Shown here piece after piece: positions 36,095-49,267 of a DNA stretch of 64,000 nt. Below the pieces are notes generated by a model. That model worked only from the letters and a program-made list of their open reading frames with translations, was not told where the DNA came from and did not search any database. The position numbers and the translations under genes are program-made. How positions within the stretch are numbered: the first letter of the stretch is position 1; each line of letters begins with the position of its first letter. Source of the DNA: Epiperipatus broadwayi (Eukaryota; Onychophora; Udeonychophora; Euonychophora; Peripatidae); NCBI GenBank assembly GCA_028023455.1, contig JAQFVV010006238.1:1183478-1247477 (forward strand). Reading direction: 5' to 3'.

Positions 36095-39000
36095 AACAAT
36101 GCAGTATAAATAAATAATGTTATCTATGATTCCAACAATAATTGGAACCACGAATGGTGATCCACTTCTTCTTGACTGTTCATGCAAACAAGCTATAAGT
36201 ATTTATTAGCTGTCAGAAAAATTAATTTCTGAAAACCTATTCTTATTTAATATAAAAAACAAATCTCTCTTAATATTAAATTAAGAACACATATTATAAT
36301 AAACATGTTAGTTAAATATTATTTTAAAATATTAGCAGTAAACTAAAATAACAAGAAAAATGTAAAGTTACTAAGTCTTTTGTTCTCCTTGTACTTTCCA
36401 TGCTTTCCAAAATTCTTCCCTCGTAACTAGGTTACAAATAGAAAGTTCTAAATAAATACTGGTCTCCTCTCCTAGCACTATTCAAGAAACACATAAATGG
36501 TAAAATCAAAATCCTAAGGAATCTGGACAAAATATTGTTCATCCTTGAAAGATAAATATATATTTCAGTCTCTTTTCTGAATATTTATTCAGGCAAGCAA
36601 TATTTCAATATGAAAAAATAATTAAGGATCAATTTTTATGCTAAATAAGATATTCTTTACGTACATATTTTTTTATCCAAATTCAAAACTTTTGTACAGC
36701 AAAACATCACGATAACTACATTTCCATCAGTAAATATCTGTTGAATATTGTATAACATAAGATTTGCTCATTTATTAATTTTCTTTCAGCAGACATTCAT
36801 ATTTTGTATTAACTAAAGGTAGATATTTAAAAAAAATAATAATCAAGACTTTTTAAAATGTGAATATTTCAACTAGTTATCTTTAGGTAAAATAACAATT
36901 TTACCTTGCAAGTGCAAATTATGTAATACAATGCAAATCTTCAAAAAGAAATGCATTATAGTCTACTTTATTTTAAATAAAGAAAGCTATTTCAAAACAT
37001 ATAGTTCGTTCATTGGTTTTATAATAAATAAATCTTTTTTAAAAGCATAAATTCATCAGTCATTTTTTTTTTCAATTTTTCTTTTTAAACATATCACTCA
37101 CAGATGTAAAATTCATTTAAATTATGCTTTAAAGATGAACTAAGAATAAGATGTTCTATTCGCATTCATGTAACAAAACAATTGTATTTGCACATCATAA
37201 AAAATATTCATTCATCTAAATTTTAATGTAGATGCAAAATATTAACTTTTCTTTTCTCTCTTGAAATTTATAACATTATGAGTATAATTTTTAACAAAAA
37301 TTCTTTTCATATTAGTTAGCTTAAATTTTTTTGTAAAATTATATTTATTATAATAAGATAAAATTATTAAAAATAAATGTTCATTCACTCTGAATATATT
37401 AAATATATTGAATTTAAAATCCTTACATATATGCAAATCTCTTCCCCTATGTTTAAATCCTTCTTGGTGTTTGGTACACATTGTCCCAATACTTAAGTGA
37501 TTACTATCATTTTCTACAAAAAATCATCATTCTTAATTAAGCTTCAAATAAAACTTTCTGACAGGGAGTAACTTTTTTATTCAGGCATTATTTAAAATAA
37601 TTACTAAATTATATTTTTAAAAATTTTTAAAATTGAAAATAATAATGAATATAAAAAAATTACTACTTTAAAACAATTAGACAAAAAATATATTAATTAT
37701 AAATTTCACAATAACACACTGTCTAGACTTGATCAAACATCTTTTATATTGATTTGATCTAGTACTTTCATTGGTTAATTCTGCTTTTAAAGATAACTAT
37801 GAGTCATCATTTTTAAAATATTATACCAAATTATTTAGCACTTTAAATATTAAATATTTTTATTAAAATATCAAATATCTTTATTAAAACAATTTAAATA
37901 TTTTAATGCCTCTAAAATATTAATTTTAAAGTAAAGTATTATATTTATACAAGATAATAATTTTAATTATAACTTTTTAAAATATTTCTAGACTTAATTT
38001 TGCAACTCTTAAAATGTATCTGATTTCATTAACAAAACTAGAAATCAATGTTTCTTTCTAACACATGAAAACTTACATACAATGCACATACACCTTTAAG
38101 TCATGTGACAGTTTCAGAACATTCTAGACTAATATTAAATTATTTATTATTTAAATAATAATTTAAAGAAATAATTATTTTAAACACATTAAAAACATTC
38201 TATATAATGTTTATTATTGATATTTAATTATTGTATTACTATTGTATGGATTAAATATAATAAATGTTATTTAATTTTATCTTTTAAATGATACATTATA
38301 TTGTTTTTATTACTTATAGTGTTTTTATTACTTAACTTATATTAAAATGACTTTAAACTATTTAAAACGTCTTTACAGGCTTCTATTTACTAAGTTTGAA
38401 CTCATACTACTTATAGAATCACTATAACATACTATAAACTAACAATTTTTTTTTTTTTAAATAACCATATTTCAAGCATTACTTTAACTGTCTACCAAGT
38501 ATAAGGGCATAAGATATATATATATATTTAAATCTATTCACAGAACAAACACACCTGAACACATTATTAAGATAATTCACAAGAAGATTCCCAAAGAATC
38601 ATTTATTTGAATTTGTAAATAACACCCACTTTTTATTATATCAATGCCAATGTATTTTCATCTGACAAAATAGATTAGCCTTGAACAAAAAGATGGGTGT
38701 TAATTACAAGTTTATTTAAATAATTTTTGGGAATCTAGCTTGTGAATTATTTTAGTAACATTTGAACTTATTTGTTCTGTGCATAGGTTTATATTCTTAG
38801 CATTAAATATTTAATAAACTGTAAAATTATTTACATGCTCATTAAAAGTCATTAGAACATGTAAAGTTCTATGGTGCTAGTTTTATCTATGATTTACGTA
38901 GTCACTCTCTACCACTAGATGGTGCATTTTGCACGTAAATGACTAATCAATAAGAAATGAATTTACAACATGTAATAAATACATTTATTTGTAGAAGTAT

Positions 39001-39590
39001 AATTACAATAATAAAATTAGCAATAAGAAATTGCATTTCAGTATATATATATTAAGAAGATTTATTTGAACAAGTATAATTACAAAAGAATTATAAATTT
39101 ACTTAGGGTATGCATTTCTTACATCACCTGAATTTGCATTATACTGATTTAAATGGAAAAATAAATTCCAAGCTAAAAGTAATGTGTTAATAAGGAATAT
39201 AGTTTTATTTATTATTTTTTTGGAATTCTGTTTGTGCAAACAGATACTTTCACTTTGTCTCACATATTAACTTTATTAATTAATCCTGCAGTTCCAACTT
39301 ATTTTAGTCACAGAAGCTTTTCGTTTTGATAAAAAGTTTTGAAATGCTGACAATTGTAACTGATTATAAACAAAACAACAAATGATTAGAAAATATATAT
39401 AAAAGAACACAAACAATGAATAGCAAATATTATTAATTTAAATTGATAATGTGAAAGATTAAAGATTGTTTTTTTTTTTTTCAATATTCTTTCAAAAGAA
39501 AGTTGAATTCTAATATCAATAGTGGCTGTCCTATATTTTGTTTTTGTCAAGAGTATAGAACAAATACTTTTCATATATACTCACAGTATA
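36095..39590. other. 3.5 kb of AT-rich DNA, nothing recognised
   Basis: I read this stretch in both directions and found no protein motif, tRNA-like fold, LINE end signature or palindrome. Base composition is even more A+T-rich than the surroundings. Confidence 0.45.
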
Positions 39591-39597
39591 TCTCCAT

Positions 39598-40130
39598 GAA
39601 AAGATGACTGGTTGCTAGTTCTCTCTCTCCAAGCTGCTTCCAGCATCACTCCTGAATCAATGCTTATATTATGTAGTAACATAGTATTAAGCTATTCATT
39701 GCAAAAATTTCAAGGTGTTAGTGTATCTGGATCACAAATTATGGCATAAAGTTGTGACAGTATGTTTGTACTTTAACCTAAGATGGAAGAAGATTGTAAT
39801 ATGAAATTTGGTTTTAAATCAGCAAAAACTGCTATGGAAATGTTTGAAATATGGCAGTGAAGCCAAAAGTCACAAGAATGTTTTTAAGTGGTTTTCAAGA
39901 TTTCACAATGGCAGGGAGAGCATTGAAGATGGATCCATGAAGGTAAGAAATACTCTATCCCATTTCATAGCTGATAATCCAGGCACATTAACATTTAAAA
40001 TTTTTTTGTGGTGAATAGCTAAATTATGTTCTTATGTAATGTGCTGATTCAATGATGACACTGCAGGCAGGTTAGAAAGAGAACTAGTCAACTTTTCAAC
40101 AGGACATACTGTATTCTAAATTTTTAATTA
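39598..40130 (+). mobile_element. Mariner-type remnant, transposase N-terminus
   Basis: The open frame from 39808 (68 codons) contains KCLKYGSEAKSHKNVFKWFS and RFHNGRESIEDGS, matching the mariner N-terminal helix-turn-helix region (typically a YG-x-x-x-x-S-x-x-x-x-x-WF-x-RF-x-x-GR-x-S-x-ED pattern). That domain binds the element's terminal repeats. The DDE catalytic domain is missing and no second ORF part follows. The preceding 39598-39765 block is repeated in the same orientation at 40650-40800. Confidence 0.75.
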
Positions 40131-40629
40131 CAGTTCAACCATTAATTTTCCTGCAGGATCACAAAATTTATCACTAGACGTTCCATAGAACACAAGTTGA
40201 GAATCCTGGTATTAATCTTTCACTTGGAACATGTGCTTAAAGAAAATTTGAGTTATGTAAGAAATATATGCTGAAGTTCTTTTATAATTTGTTTTGTACA
40301 AGTATATACCTTTATTATATATCACAATTTAACTTTCTGGTACACATTTTAACTTTTCATCTGTTGGATGTTTCCATTGTTTTCCTTTAGCAGTAATTCG
40401 CCTTATTCAATATTTGATTTTAATATTAAACCTTTATTCTATATTAGAATTCAATAAATTGGACTTGATTTAAAAAAAAAAATTACGAGTTTACAAATGA
40501 AAAACATCCTAAAAAATTCTATTTGAACTTTGCAGATATAGGAAGATATATAGTTGGAATTAAAATGTAGCCTATTGTTTTTTAAAGTATGTAAAAAGCT
40601 TGTAACAAACTCTTATGGAAGGGAATTGA

Positions 40630-41085
40630 AATGGCCACTATAGATTGTGTGTTTCAGTGAAAAGGTGGTCAGTTCTCTTTCCAAGTTGCCTGCAGTTCCA
40701 TTTCTGAATTACCCAATCTGTTATATGACAGTGTAGTTTAGTTTAGTTATTCATTAAAAATTTTAAGGCACTGGCATATTTGGATCCTGAGTCATGAAAT
40801 ATGACCATGTTTTATATCTGTTGATAATTTTCAATGCTTTTTTCCCCATCATGAATTCTTGAAAACCATTTGAAAACATTCATGACTTTTGGCTTCACTA
40901 TCATACACAGTTCGAATCATTTCAAATATTTCAGGAACAGCATTGCCAAGTTTAAAACATTTAATGTTAGTATATTAATTCATTGTGCATTAACGTATGA
41001 AATACATTGTCACATGAAGATATTTCTGCAGGCAACATGGAGAAAAAATCTGACACCTGTCATATTTTCCCTGAGACACAATCTA
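40630..41085 (-). mobile_element. Mariner-type remnant, second copy (transposase N-terminus inverted)
   Basis: The minus strand near 40965-40850 gives a YDSEAKSHE-like segment and then NVFKWFSRIHDGEKSI in the next frame, the same helix-turn-helix pattern as at 39808 but inverted. A 40650-40800 block (TCAGTTCTCTTTCCAAGTTG through GCACTGGCATATTTGGATCC) repeats 39610-39750 in direct orientation. The copy is therefore rearranged as well as frameshifted. The plus-strand open frame across it (40870-41169) is not a gene. Confidence 0.65.
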
Positions 41086-41174
41086 TACAGTATTACATAT
41101 GTTGATAGTGCGAAGCTTATAAAAGTGTATGGTGGAGTTTTAGAATTGAGATGTTACAATATATTTTAATAAGG

Positions 41175-42135
41175 AGGCCAGTAATGGCAAGTCATCACTG
41201 ATAATGATCAAATGTTATTACTAGTTGCTCAGGGAGCTCGGACAAAAAATGTGTAGTCTGTTCAACAAATGTTATAAAATAAACATTTAAATGTATGTGT
41301 TGTTTCTAATATCACTATGCATGGAGTACCTTGTTTGTGTTGTTATTCTTCATAATGGATATGACCGGGTTGGTTTTCTTAGAAATTTTTTTGTCAATAT
41401 CCAGATTGTGCTTGTTATGTTTTTAGTGTAATTGTTTGGTTTTTAAAAGAGTGGGCCTTTTGATTCAGAAAAATAATTGAACATGTTGCTATTTAAAACT
41501 TCCACATAACAATAGAAAAGTTTATGAACAACAATGACAATGCTATTAATAAATGATTTTTAAAATATGTAGCAATACTACCAGAAAAAGGTCCCTACCA
41601 CTATTAGAATATACTTCTGAAACTAACGACACTACATTAGATTCTATCATTATAATACGAATTTAGTTTTTTAAAACTTTGTGTGTTTGCTTGTTATAGT
41701 AAATCAATATAGTGCTAAAAATGCAATAACCGCAAAGCTAAAGATGTATAGTATTTTATTAAATCATACACTGAGTGCTTTCAAGAGATATAGCTCTCAT
41801 ATTCATAGCTCTTTTTGTATAATGGCTGTTATTTTAATTATATGTAAATATATCATGGGAAGTTTGAGCATTTGAATGAAATAGGCAAAAAATAATTTTA
41901 TTAAGTTTAGATTGAGAACTAAATCACAAGTTTTCAGTCATATGAGGAATACTTATATTGCCAACACCAGGATATAATGTAACAGTGGAATTTAAATGCA
42001 CATTTTTATCCTTTTTCATTTCAAAAATTAAGAAATTGACTAGTAATATAAGCAACATGAATAATTGTATTTAAAAAAATATATATTTCAGTTCCATAAT
42101 CATTAATGATAAAATGAAATTATTAAAAAAAAGGG
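41175..42135. other. No gene recognised
   Basis: AT-rich DNA without a supported feature. Confidence 0.45.
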
Positions 42136-42139
42136 AAAG

Positions 42140-44300
42140 AGTTCAACATCATTTTCATTTTCAACCATTATCGATCCACTGCAGAATGATGGTCTCTCCA
42201 AGTTTAATCCAGTTTCTCTGATCTCTAGTCTAATTTCTATACAACACATCAACAAATTTTCTTGTTTCATCTATCAATCTTATATGTGGCTTTAGAACTA
42301 TTCATCTATTAGCAATAACTATTCATCTATTAACAATATGTCCAGCCCATCTCCCATTTCAATCTTGTAATTCTTTAAATGGCATCAGTGATACTGTTTG
42401 TGCTCTCACCCACCCTTTCAATTTTTCTCTTCTTCTTACTTCTAACATGCATCTCTCCATACTTTGTTAAGTAGTTTGAAATCTTTCTATTGCTATTCTG
42501 TAAAGAGTTCGTTTCAGCTTTATAGGTAATAATTAATAAAACCATTTGTTAAAAACCTTTTTCAAATATATTGTCATATTTTATTTTAATATTATTTCTA
42601 TCAGAATTACTCCATCCAAGTTAAATTCTATGATTGCTTTCATTCATTATATTTCCATCTGTATTAATAATCTAAGGTATTTACTGTTGTTAGCTTCGTC
42701 TAATTTTTGATTATTAATCTTTATTTTCTGTTTATGAGAAAGTCCATTGAACATTATTTTAGTCTTTTTTAGCATTTATCTTTAGTCCTACTTTCTTATT
42801 TTCATCTCCTAATTCTTGCAATATTTCCTGAAACTCTGAAACATTTTTTTTTAGTGTGAAAACAATTATATCATCTCCAAAATGTAAATGACTTAAATAA
42901 TCTCTATTTACCTTTATTCCATTAGCTTCTCATTTCAATCCACAAAATATATTTTGTCATGTTTTCCACAAAATGTTTTGGATATTGCCATGCAATTAAT
43001 CACTGATTTGACATTTTGATAAATATTCTTTCAAATATGATAATATTCTGGTCTTTATCCTGGTGAGCCAATGTTTTTTTACTCATTGTAAAAATACTTA
43101 GAGGTATATGCCTTTTTATAATTTACAAATCCAACACATAATAGCCATTTCAAATGCATTGGTTATTTTTATAACTTCTTACAATACTTGGATGTAATCT
43201 ACTGTGTTAAATGTTTTTAAACGCAGTTTGTTCTTTTGGTTGGCTAGAATCCAAAGTTCTCGATAGATTAATTATAATTATCTTGATAAATATTTTGAAT
43301 AGAAACCTATATTTTCTAATACTTTTATTACCTCTCTTAAATATCATTATTACTATTGCATTCTTTCAATCATTTGGTACATATATATATATTTCTTCAT
43401 CTACTTCTTTTAAAATATCAAAATACCATCATTTCTGAAGTTTTCCCTTCGATTTAATTCGTAGATTGAATTTGCTTGTCTACAATTTAGAGGTAATAAC
43501 TATAGGAGATACTATGTTTTGTATTATTATTTTTTTGTTCTTTATTTTTAGAATTTTTCTGCACATTTCATGCCATCTTTCTTTTTAATAATGGATTCAT
43601 TTATTTTTTATTATTGTGTTTTGCACTTCTGAAATTTTTATTCTTTTCTATAGTTTTCCTTGTCAATTCATAATTATATTTTTTAAAATTATTATTAATA
43701 GTTTTTAAAATTATTTTACAAAATTGTAAATATTTAGTTCTACTTAATGGATCATTTAAAAAAAATTATATTCTTTTTTTTTTTATATGCACTCTTGTCT
43801 TAGTAGAAAATTCACTGGCAAAGTGCTGCTTTTTTTGCACCAGCTATTTTTTTTTTTCCAGTTTTTAAAAGAATATCAGTTATCATCTTACTAATTTCAG
43901 TCAAGTCTGGCGAATTTTAAAAGTTCTATAATATTTTTAAATGATTTGAATGTTGTAAAATTCATTGGAAAGTTGCTGAAAGTTAGAAATATCAGTCGTT
44001 AATAGTCTTTTTTAATAGTTTCATCTTTTTAGTTTTGCTTTCTGTGCCAAATCTGCTAAGAACATTACATTCTTGAAATACCTATTTTCTGTTACCAAAA
44101 ATATAATTCAATTTTGCTGTAACTTCTTTTGGATTATTTCATGTGCATTTCAGTTTTGTAAATTTTTCAATATATATATATTGTGCAGTCAGTGCCCTCT
44201 TTCATGTGTATCACCATAACTAACATTATCCAAGACACTTCTATTTTTTAATCACTTTGCCAACTATCGCTTTAGTGATGATTTTATAGACCCCTGGAAA
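42140..44300 (-). mobile_element. RTE/BovB-like LINE, endonuclease to 3' end (minus strand)
   Basis: Read on the minus strand, it starts with endonuclease codons near 44150-44040 (NNPKEVTAKLNYIF, then FQECNVLSRFGTES). It continues with ELTRKTIEKNKNF near 43675, NDGILIF near 43435, TVDYIQVL near 43205, and VNRDYLSHLHFGDDIIVF near 42910-42857, the palm catalytic motif with FGDD. It ends at the family's 3' signature, whose complement is TCGATCCACTGCAGAATGAT (42171-42190). The domain order agrees with the plus-strand copy at 22490-26370. Frames are broken throughout. Confidence 0.8.
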
Positions 44301-44304
44301 TAAG

Positions 44305-45965
44305 TGTATTTATATTTCTTTTTTGATTAATTTTCACTGTAATTTTAATTTAAAATGAGGAAATTTTTTTAGAGAACTAATTTATACAGAACTTTTATTT
44401 GCTTGAAGATGATTAAGGGCCAAGCATCAATATTTGGTATCATCTATGATAGTTTTCAGTCTAGTGCTATAATTTTAACTTATGCTAAATTTGAATATTT
44501 TATTATCTTGCATTCACAATTTTCACACCCCAGTTCTAAAAAATGACAGATGATAAAAAAAATTTAGTAATTAATAAAAAACAAATTTTAATTTTTTTAT
44601 TTACAGTGCATAAATAGTAGGTACCCTTTCACCTGTATAGATATGGGTGTGTTAAAAATACATGCAATAGTTTACTATATTTGCAAATTTTGGTTTTTAT
44701 GCTTTAGCAAAGACCAAATGTTACTGAATATTATTGGGTGGGAGATCTTCTATACATGAAAAACTTTAATAATGAGCTTTTAGATCATTAAATATGAAAT
44801 ATTAAGTTTTATTACTTAAAAATTAATGAATTATTTAGTGATAGAACCTTAAAATCAAATATTTGGTCACCAGATATAGCCCTTTCATGTCATAAATGAT
44901 CAGACTAATATACAATATAAGTTTTTTTACTCTGTATTTGAACAAGAAACCTTTTGCTTTCCATAAAGCCTTAGCTAAATAACCAACCTAGCTCATTACG
45001 AGGTTATTGCTTAGTAAATAGATAGATAATTTTTTTTGGTAGAAAATAAAATAGGGAAGGAAATTTAAAAAAAAACAACCCATTCTCCTTTGCTGATGCT
45101 CTGTAAAGAATGCGGGATAGGTCTCTATATAGGTAGTTAAAGGCGGTTTTATCTCTATTGATTTTATATATAGTAGAGCCACATTTTCCACTATATTTTG
45201 TTCAAATCTCTCTTCCATACATTATATATAGCTCATGTTTTGTTGATAAGATTTAATTACAATACAATATGTATTGTTTTCTATACTACAGATGTACAGT
45301 ACTTTTAAACATGCATGCATACACATATAATACATTTTTTATGTATATAATATGTTAATACATGATTATAATGTAAATAAATTTAAAAAGGAATATAAAT
45401 ATAGCTAGCTATTAATAATAATTTGAGAGAGGACATTTTCATATATAATTACTATGTGTGTTCACTCATTGACATTCAGTCAAAAAATAAAAATAAATTC
45501 ACTGTACCATACCTTTATTATTATTGTTATTATTATTATAATGAAAACTTAGAATCATTGCAAATGAATAAGTTCCGGATGATATATCTTTTTTTTTGTC
45601 AATATTTTTTTTTTATTATAGAAACTTAACAGCATTAAGAAATGACTCCATTTGTTTTAATGTGTTAAGACTATAAACTTCAGTCTATGCAGTCACCCCT
45701 TATTGGTAGTTACCTCTTTCTGATTCTCAGGTACAAACTTTAGGCTTTCTGGTGCAATACACGAACATTTTACCAGTTATATATATTCTTCCTTCCATTT
45801 TTCATTGTATTACTTGAGAAATATAATTTATGAATTTTATTAAATTTCATAAAGCTGTGGGATTTATGCTTAAAAAACAAAGAATAATATATATATGCTT
45901 TGATCATAACATTAAAAAAATAATAATTAGTAAATATGATCACATACAGCACTTCCAGATAAAAA
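44305..45965. other. No gene recognised
   Basis: AT-rich with several short open frames on both strands and no motif. A small (TTA/TTAT)n patch lies at 45513-45540. Confidence 0.45.
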
Positions 45966-45974
45966 ATGGCTGCT

Positions 45975-46030
45975 GCTATATCATCCTCATTTTCAATCAT
46001 TATCGATCCATTACAGGATGCTTCTCCATA
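45975..46030 (-). mobile_element. RTE-like LINE 3' terminus fragment
   Basis: ATCATCCTCATTTTCAATCA then TTATCGATCCATTACAGGAT is the complement of the family end seen at 42140-42200. Only the terminal 55 bases or so remain. Confidence 0.7.
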
Positions 46031-46034
46031 TCAT

Positions 46035-48100
46035 AACATTTATTAACCAAATTTAATGTTTTTATTTTTTTGTTTATTTACATTTTTTTGTATAGCATAT
46101 AATGGTAGCATATATTGATACCGCATATATCATGCTTTCACTGCCTATATATATAATTTAAAAGAAACATCATAATTACAAAAGTTATTATTAAGAAGAT
46201 TATTGATACAGTATTTTGTTAAATATATTTTTGTACTGTATATAGATCATCTTACAAAAAGGGACACCTGTCATTTCAAATGGTTGAGGCATTGTCACTT
46301 GCAATTCTTAATGATAATAGCCAAAGATGTGAATAATATATTCATAATCACAGTTTGAAGGTTTCTCAATTATTTCCAGTTTGTGGTCCATTAGCTCATA
46401 GTAAGTTTTATTGGAAGACTGATGAAATCCTTAGTCTGTGTGTTTGGCAACAACTTTGATATTAGGTTTAAAGTGTATATTTATTAATGACACAGGTATG
46501 TGATAGACAAGAAAAAGAAAAAAAAGTTTATTAAAAATTAAATTTCTTTCATTTTGGGTTTGATTTTTTTAAACTATCAATTATATCTTCATACTCTGGC
46601 ACAATTTCTGGGTTGTGTATTGCTTTATTATTAAGTGTTTGAGTCTATGTCCCCTAAGTACGGTGTGGCATTTATACAGATATAAAAAAGCAGGATTTTT
46701 TTTCAGGTAGAGGTGCAGAGGCAGTTTTGTAGTCATAGAGGCATTGTTATTAATTGAAAAAATTTCCCATCTTTTACTATAGCTTAATAATTAATTGGCT
46801 TAGCCAATTTCTAGAACTTTCTGGGAGATTTTATTAAGATGAAGACTATCTTGAATTAGGACAGAGAATATTTTTATCTCAAGGAAATATCATTCAGACA
46901 TATTATTTAATAATCTGCACTAATATTCAGAATTGTTGGCTATTAATTCATTACTACCGAAAAGTATAAAATAGTGTGTTATGCTGGTTTTCAACTTATG
47001 CGCCATCTGTAAACTATGTAACAGAAAAAGCTATTCAATTTTATTTTCACAAGCATTGTTATTAAAATGATAATACAACTGTTTTGACACTTTTTCAAGC
47101 AATTTTATTTTCTTCTAGCTGTTTCATTTAAATCTGTAGCCTTCATCAGATATCTGGTTAATATTTTATAAAAATATAAAGAATTGTGATAGTTTATTAA
47201 ATTGAGCAATAAAAATATAAAAATATTCAATCATATATTATTATTATAATTTATTGTAATAGTTTATTATGTCCATATATATTTCATATCTGAAAATAAT
47301 ATTTAATTTCAGTTCATTTTCTTAACCATATATACTCGTATATACATATTATATCAGCACATACTGTTAAGTCAAAAACTTTAAATCCATTTTAATCTTA
47401 AAAATAGTTTATCCTAATCTAGATACTAGAATAATTAGATTGTTATAAAATCGTTTTAAAGTGTTTGAAATCTAGTATTTTTATTTCCAATATAATCAGA
47501 TTGTTCGCAGATCGAAAATAGTTCAGTAAGGATTTGAAGTCTCCCACATTTTATATCTATTACCTTATTAATTTTCTTCTGCTCAATTTTTTCAGTTATT
47601 ATCAGTTAATCACTTGGTAAATTGGTTTCGTTAAAAATTGGAAAAATATAAGTGCCTTTTTTAAAAAAATTCCGTTAAAATCTTATATACACGAATGCTT
47701 CAACACACCCGCTTTTCAAATATTCACCGATACATAAACATACTGCTAAACGATCATTTATATGTTAATATTCTCTTTATATTTAACTTTGTTTCTATCT
47801 ATATGAATTTACCTGTTGTGGGTATATTTGTTATTGTTTGGCCCAAACATTTAATTGCCTTCGACTTTAAGTTTCATTTAAAGAATCCTAAATTTATTGA
47901 ATATAACTAATATTTTAGAGTTATAAGACATTAAATAAATAAATTGAGGGTGTTTTAATATTAATATTAGTTTTACGTACTTTTTGAAACGATTTGTTTA
48001 TTATTTTCGTCATTATTTCTTTCTCGTAGGTTTGTTTCAATATCTAAATATTGAATTAAGCTTGTAAATTTCTGCTGTAATTACTGTATAAAAGAACTTA
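46035..48100. other. Non-coding DNA upstream of the KLHL exon
   Basis: No gene or repeat is supported. The stretch is AT-rich up to about 48100, where composition begins to change. Confidence 0.45.
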
Positions 48101-48520
48101 CTCTTCCCCCTTTCACGCGAAATGAGATCGGTCTTTTTCTGAAATTTGCATTTCACATTTTTATTGGCTATGTTTACCGATGCCACCTGTTGGCAGCATT
48201 TCTAGTTTCTGATCATGAATGAATGGAGGTTGCTTGGTAGAACCTGTGCATATGTGTTTATATTTGATGACGTTTTGTTGAAGGTTTTCCTGAATGGAGG
48301 AGACAGGGTTAAATTCAGAGGTTGAAGCACACACGACTAGAGTGTTGCCTAGATTTTAAAGCAGCTGACCGCCTCATTTAAAATATGTGGCTGTGTTTTT
48401 ATTCATAATGCTCTATAGGAGAAGTATTTATAGAAGTCTGCTTGGGAAAGGTGGTCTCATTTAGAGTTTACAGTTTGAAGTATGTGTGTGGATGTACATT
48501 ACCTATGTGTGCTTATAAAT
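48100..48520 (+). promoter_or_regulatory. Candidate upstream region or non-coding exon of the KLHL gene
   Basis: This 400-base island is clearly less AT-rich than its flanks. It has a CCAAT-type ATTGGC at 48163-48168 and several CG dinucleotides (CACGCGAAATGAGATCG near 48115), which are rare elsewhere. It lies 400-800 bases upstream of the coding exon in the same orientation. A promoter or 5' UTR exon is plausible, but no TATA box, initiator or donor site is clear enough to define it. Confidence 0.3.
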
Positions 48521-48888
48521 TGATCAATTATTTTTAAAAAGCAGTTCTTTTTTTATATATTTAATTTAAACAAAATTACACTTGATGTCATTTTGCTGCT
48601 ACTCAACGTGCATGCTGTGTATTCTCAACAGATTTTTATAACCCTCTTACTCTTGTATAAATAAGCTGAATATATCTTCACTATGCTACGTTTGAGAATA
48701 CATTCAACAATGAATTCTCTTGCAATTTTAATTAATTATTTTTAATAGTCTTGTATTTAATTATGTAGTTCAAAATTATATTCTCTTTTTGGAGATAGTT
48801 TTTAAATTAATATTAAAAAATAGCCATCGACGTACTCTGTGGTTTTTTTCACATTCTTGCTGACACTGGAAGCAAAATTAAAGCCACA

Positions 48889-48900
48889 GTCCTGAGCAAT
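48889..48900 (+). other. Possible 3' splice site before the KLHL start
   Basis: CCACAG at 48884-48889 precedes the ATG by 11 bases. An alternative acceptor is CTGGAAG at 48867-48873, after the pyrimidine-rich 48841-48860 tract. If one is used, an upstream exon carries the 5' UTR and perhaps more coding sequence. Confidence 0.35.
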
Positions 48901-49267
48901 ATGGCCAAATGGTTTTACAGTTGTCATCCTTATTATAGATACTCATCACGGAGTCCATCGTGTGGCCATCGCAGTAGGATGCTGGACGACAGTGGCTCAG
49001 GACATGATGAATGCGTTGTCTTTGTCAACCATGCAGAGCGTAGTTTGAAGAAGATGGAAACTTACTTCCAGAAGAAACTGCTATGCGATGTTACTCTTAT
49101 TGCTGGGATGAGGCGCATACAAGCCCACCGAATTGTTCTCAGTGCTGCTTCTGACTATTTCGCTGCTATGTTTACCAATAATGTTCGTGAAGCAACAGAA
49201 GAAGAAATCCACATGAAGGATATTGACCCGGACAGCTTGTGTGCTCTGGTACAGTACTGTTATACAG
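48901..49267 (+). CDS. KLHL1/4/5-type BTB-Kelch protein, first coding exon (partial)
   Basis: The exon encodes 122 residues plus one base. After a Ser/Arg-rich start (residues 1-36), the BTB/POZ domain begins near residue 43: HAERSLKKMETYFQKKLLCD (44-63), DVTLIAG (63-69), AHRIVLSAASDYFAAMF (75-91), then the helix ending ALVQYCYT. This order and wording is that of the KLHL1/4/5 group, adaptors that recruit substrates to Cullin-3 ubiquitin ligases or bind actin through C-terminal Kelch repeats. The ATG has A at -3 and G at +4. The frame stays open upstream to a stop at 48814, so the N-terminus could begin further 5'. CAG|GTAAGA at 49265-49273 is a strong donor in phase 1. Codon composition is balanced, unlike the surrounding AT-rich DNA. 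No BACK or Kelch exon is visible in the remaining 14.7 kb. Confidence 0.88.

Noticed and set aside
40870-41169. Plus-strand 99-codon open frame
   Set aside because: It lies over the minus-strand mariner remnant; the mariner reading explains the sequence better.
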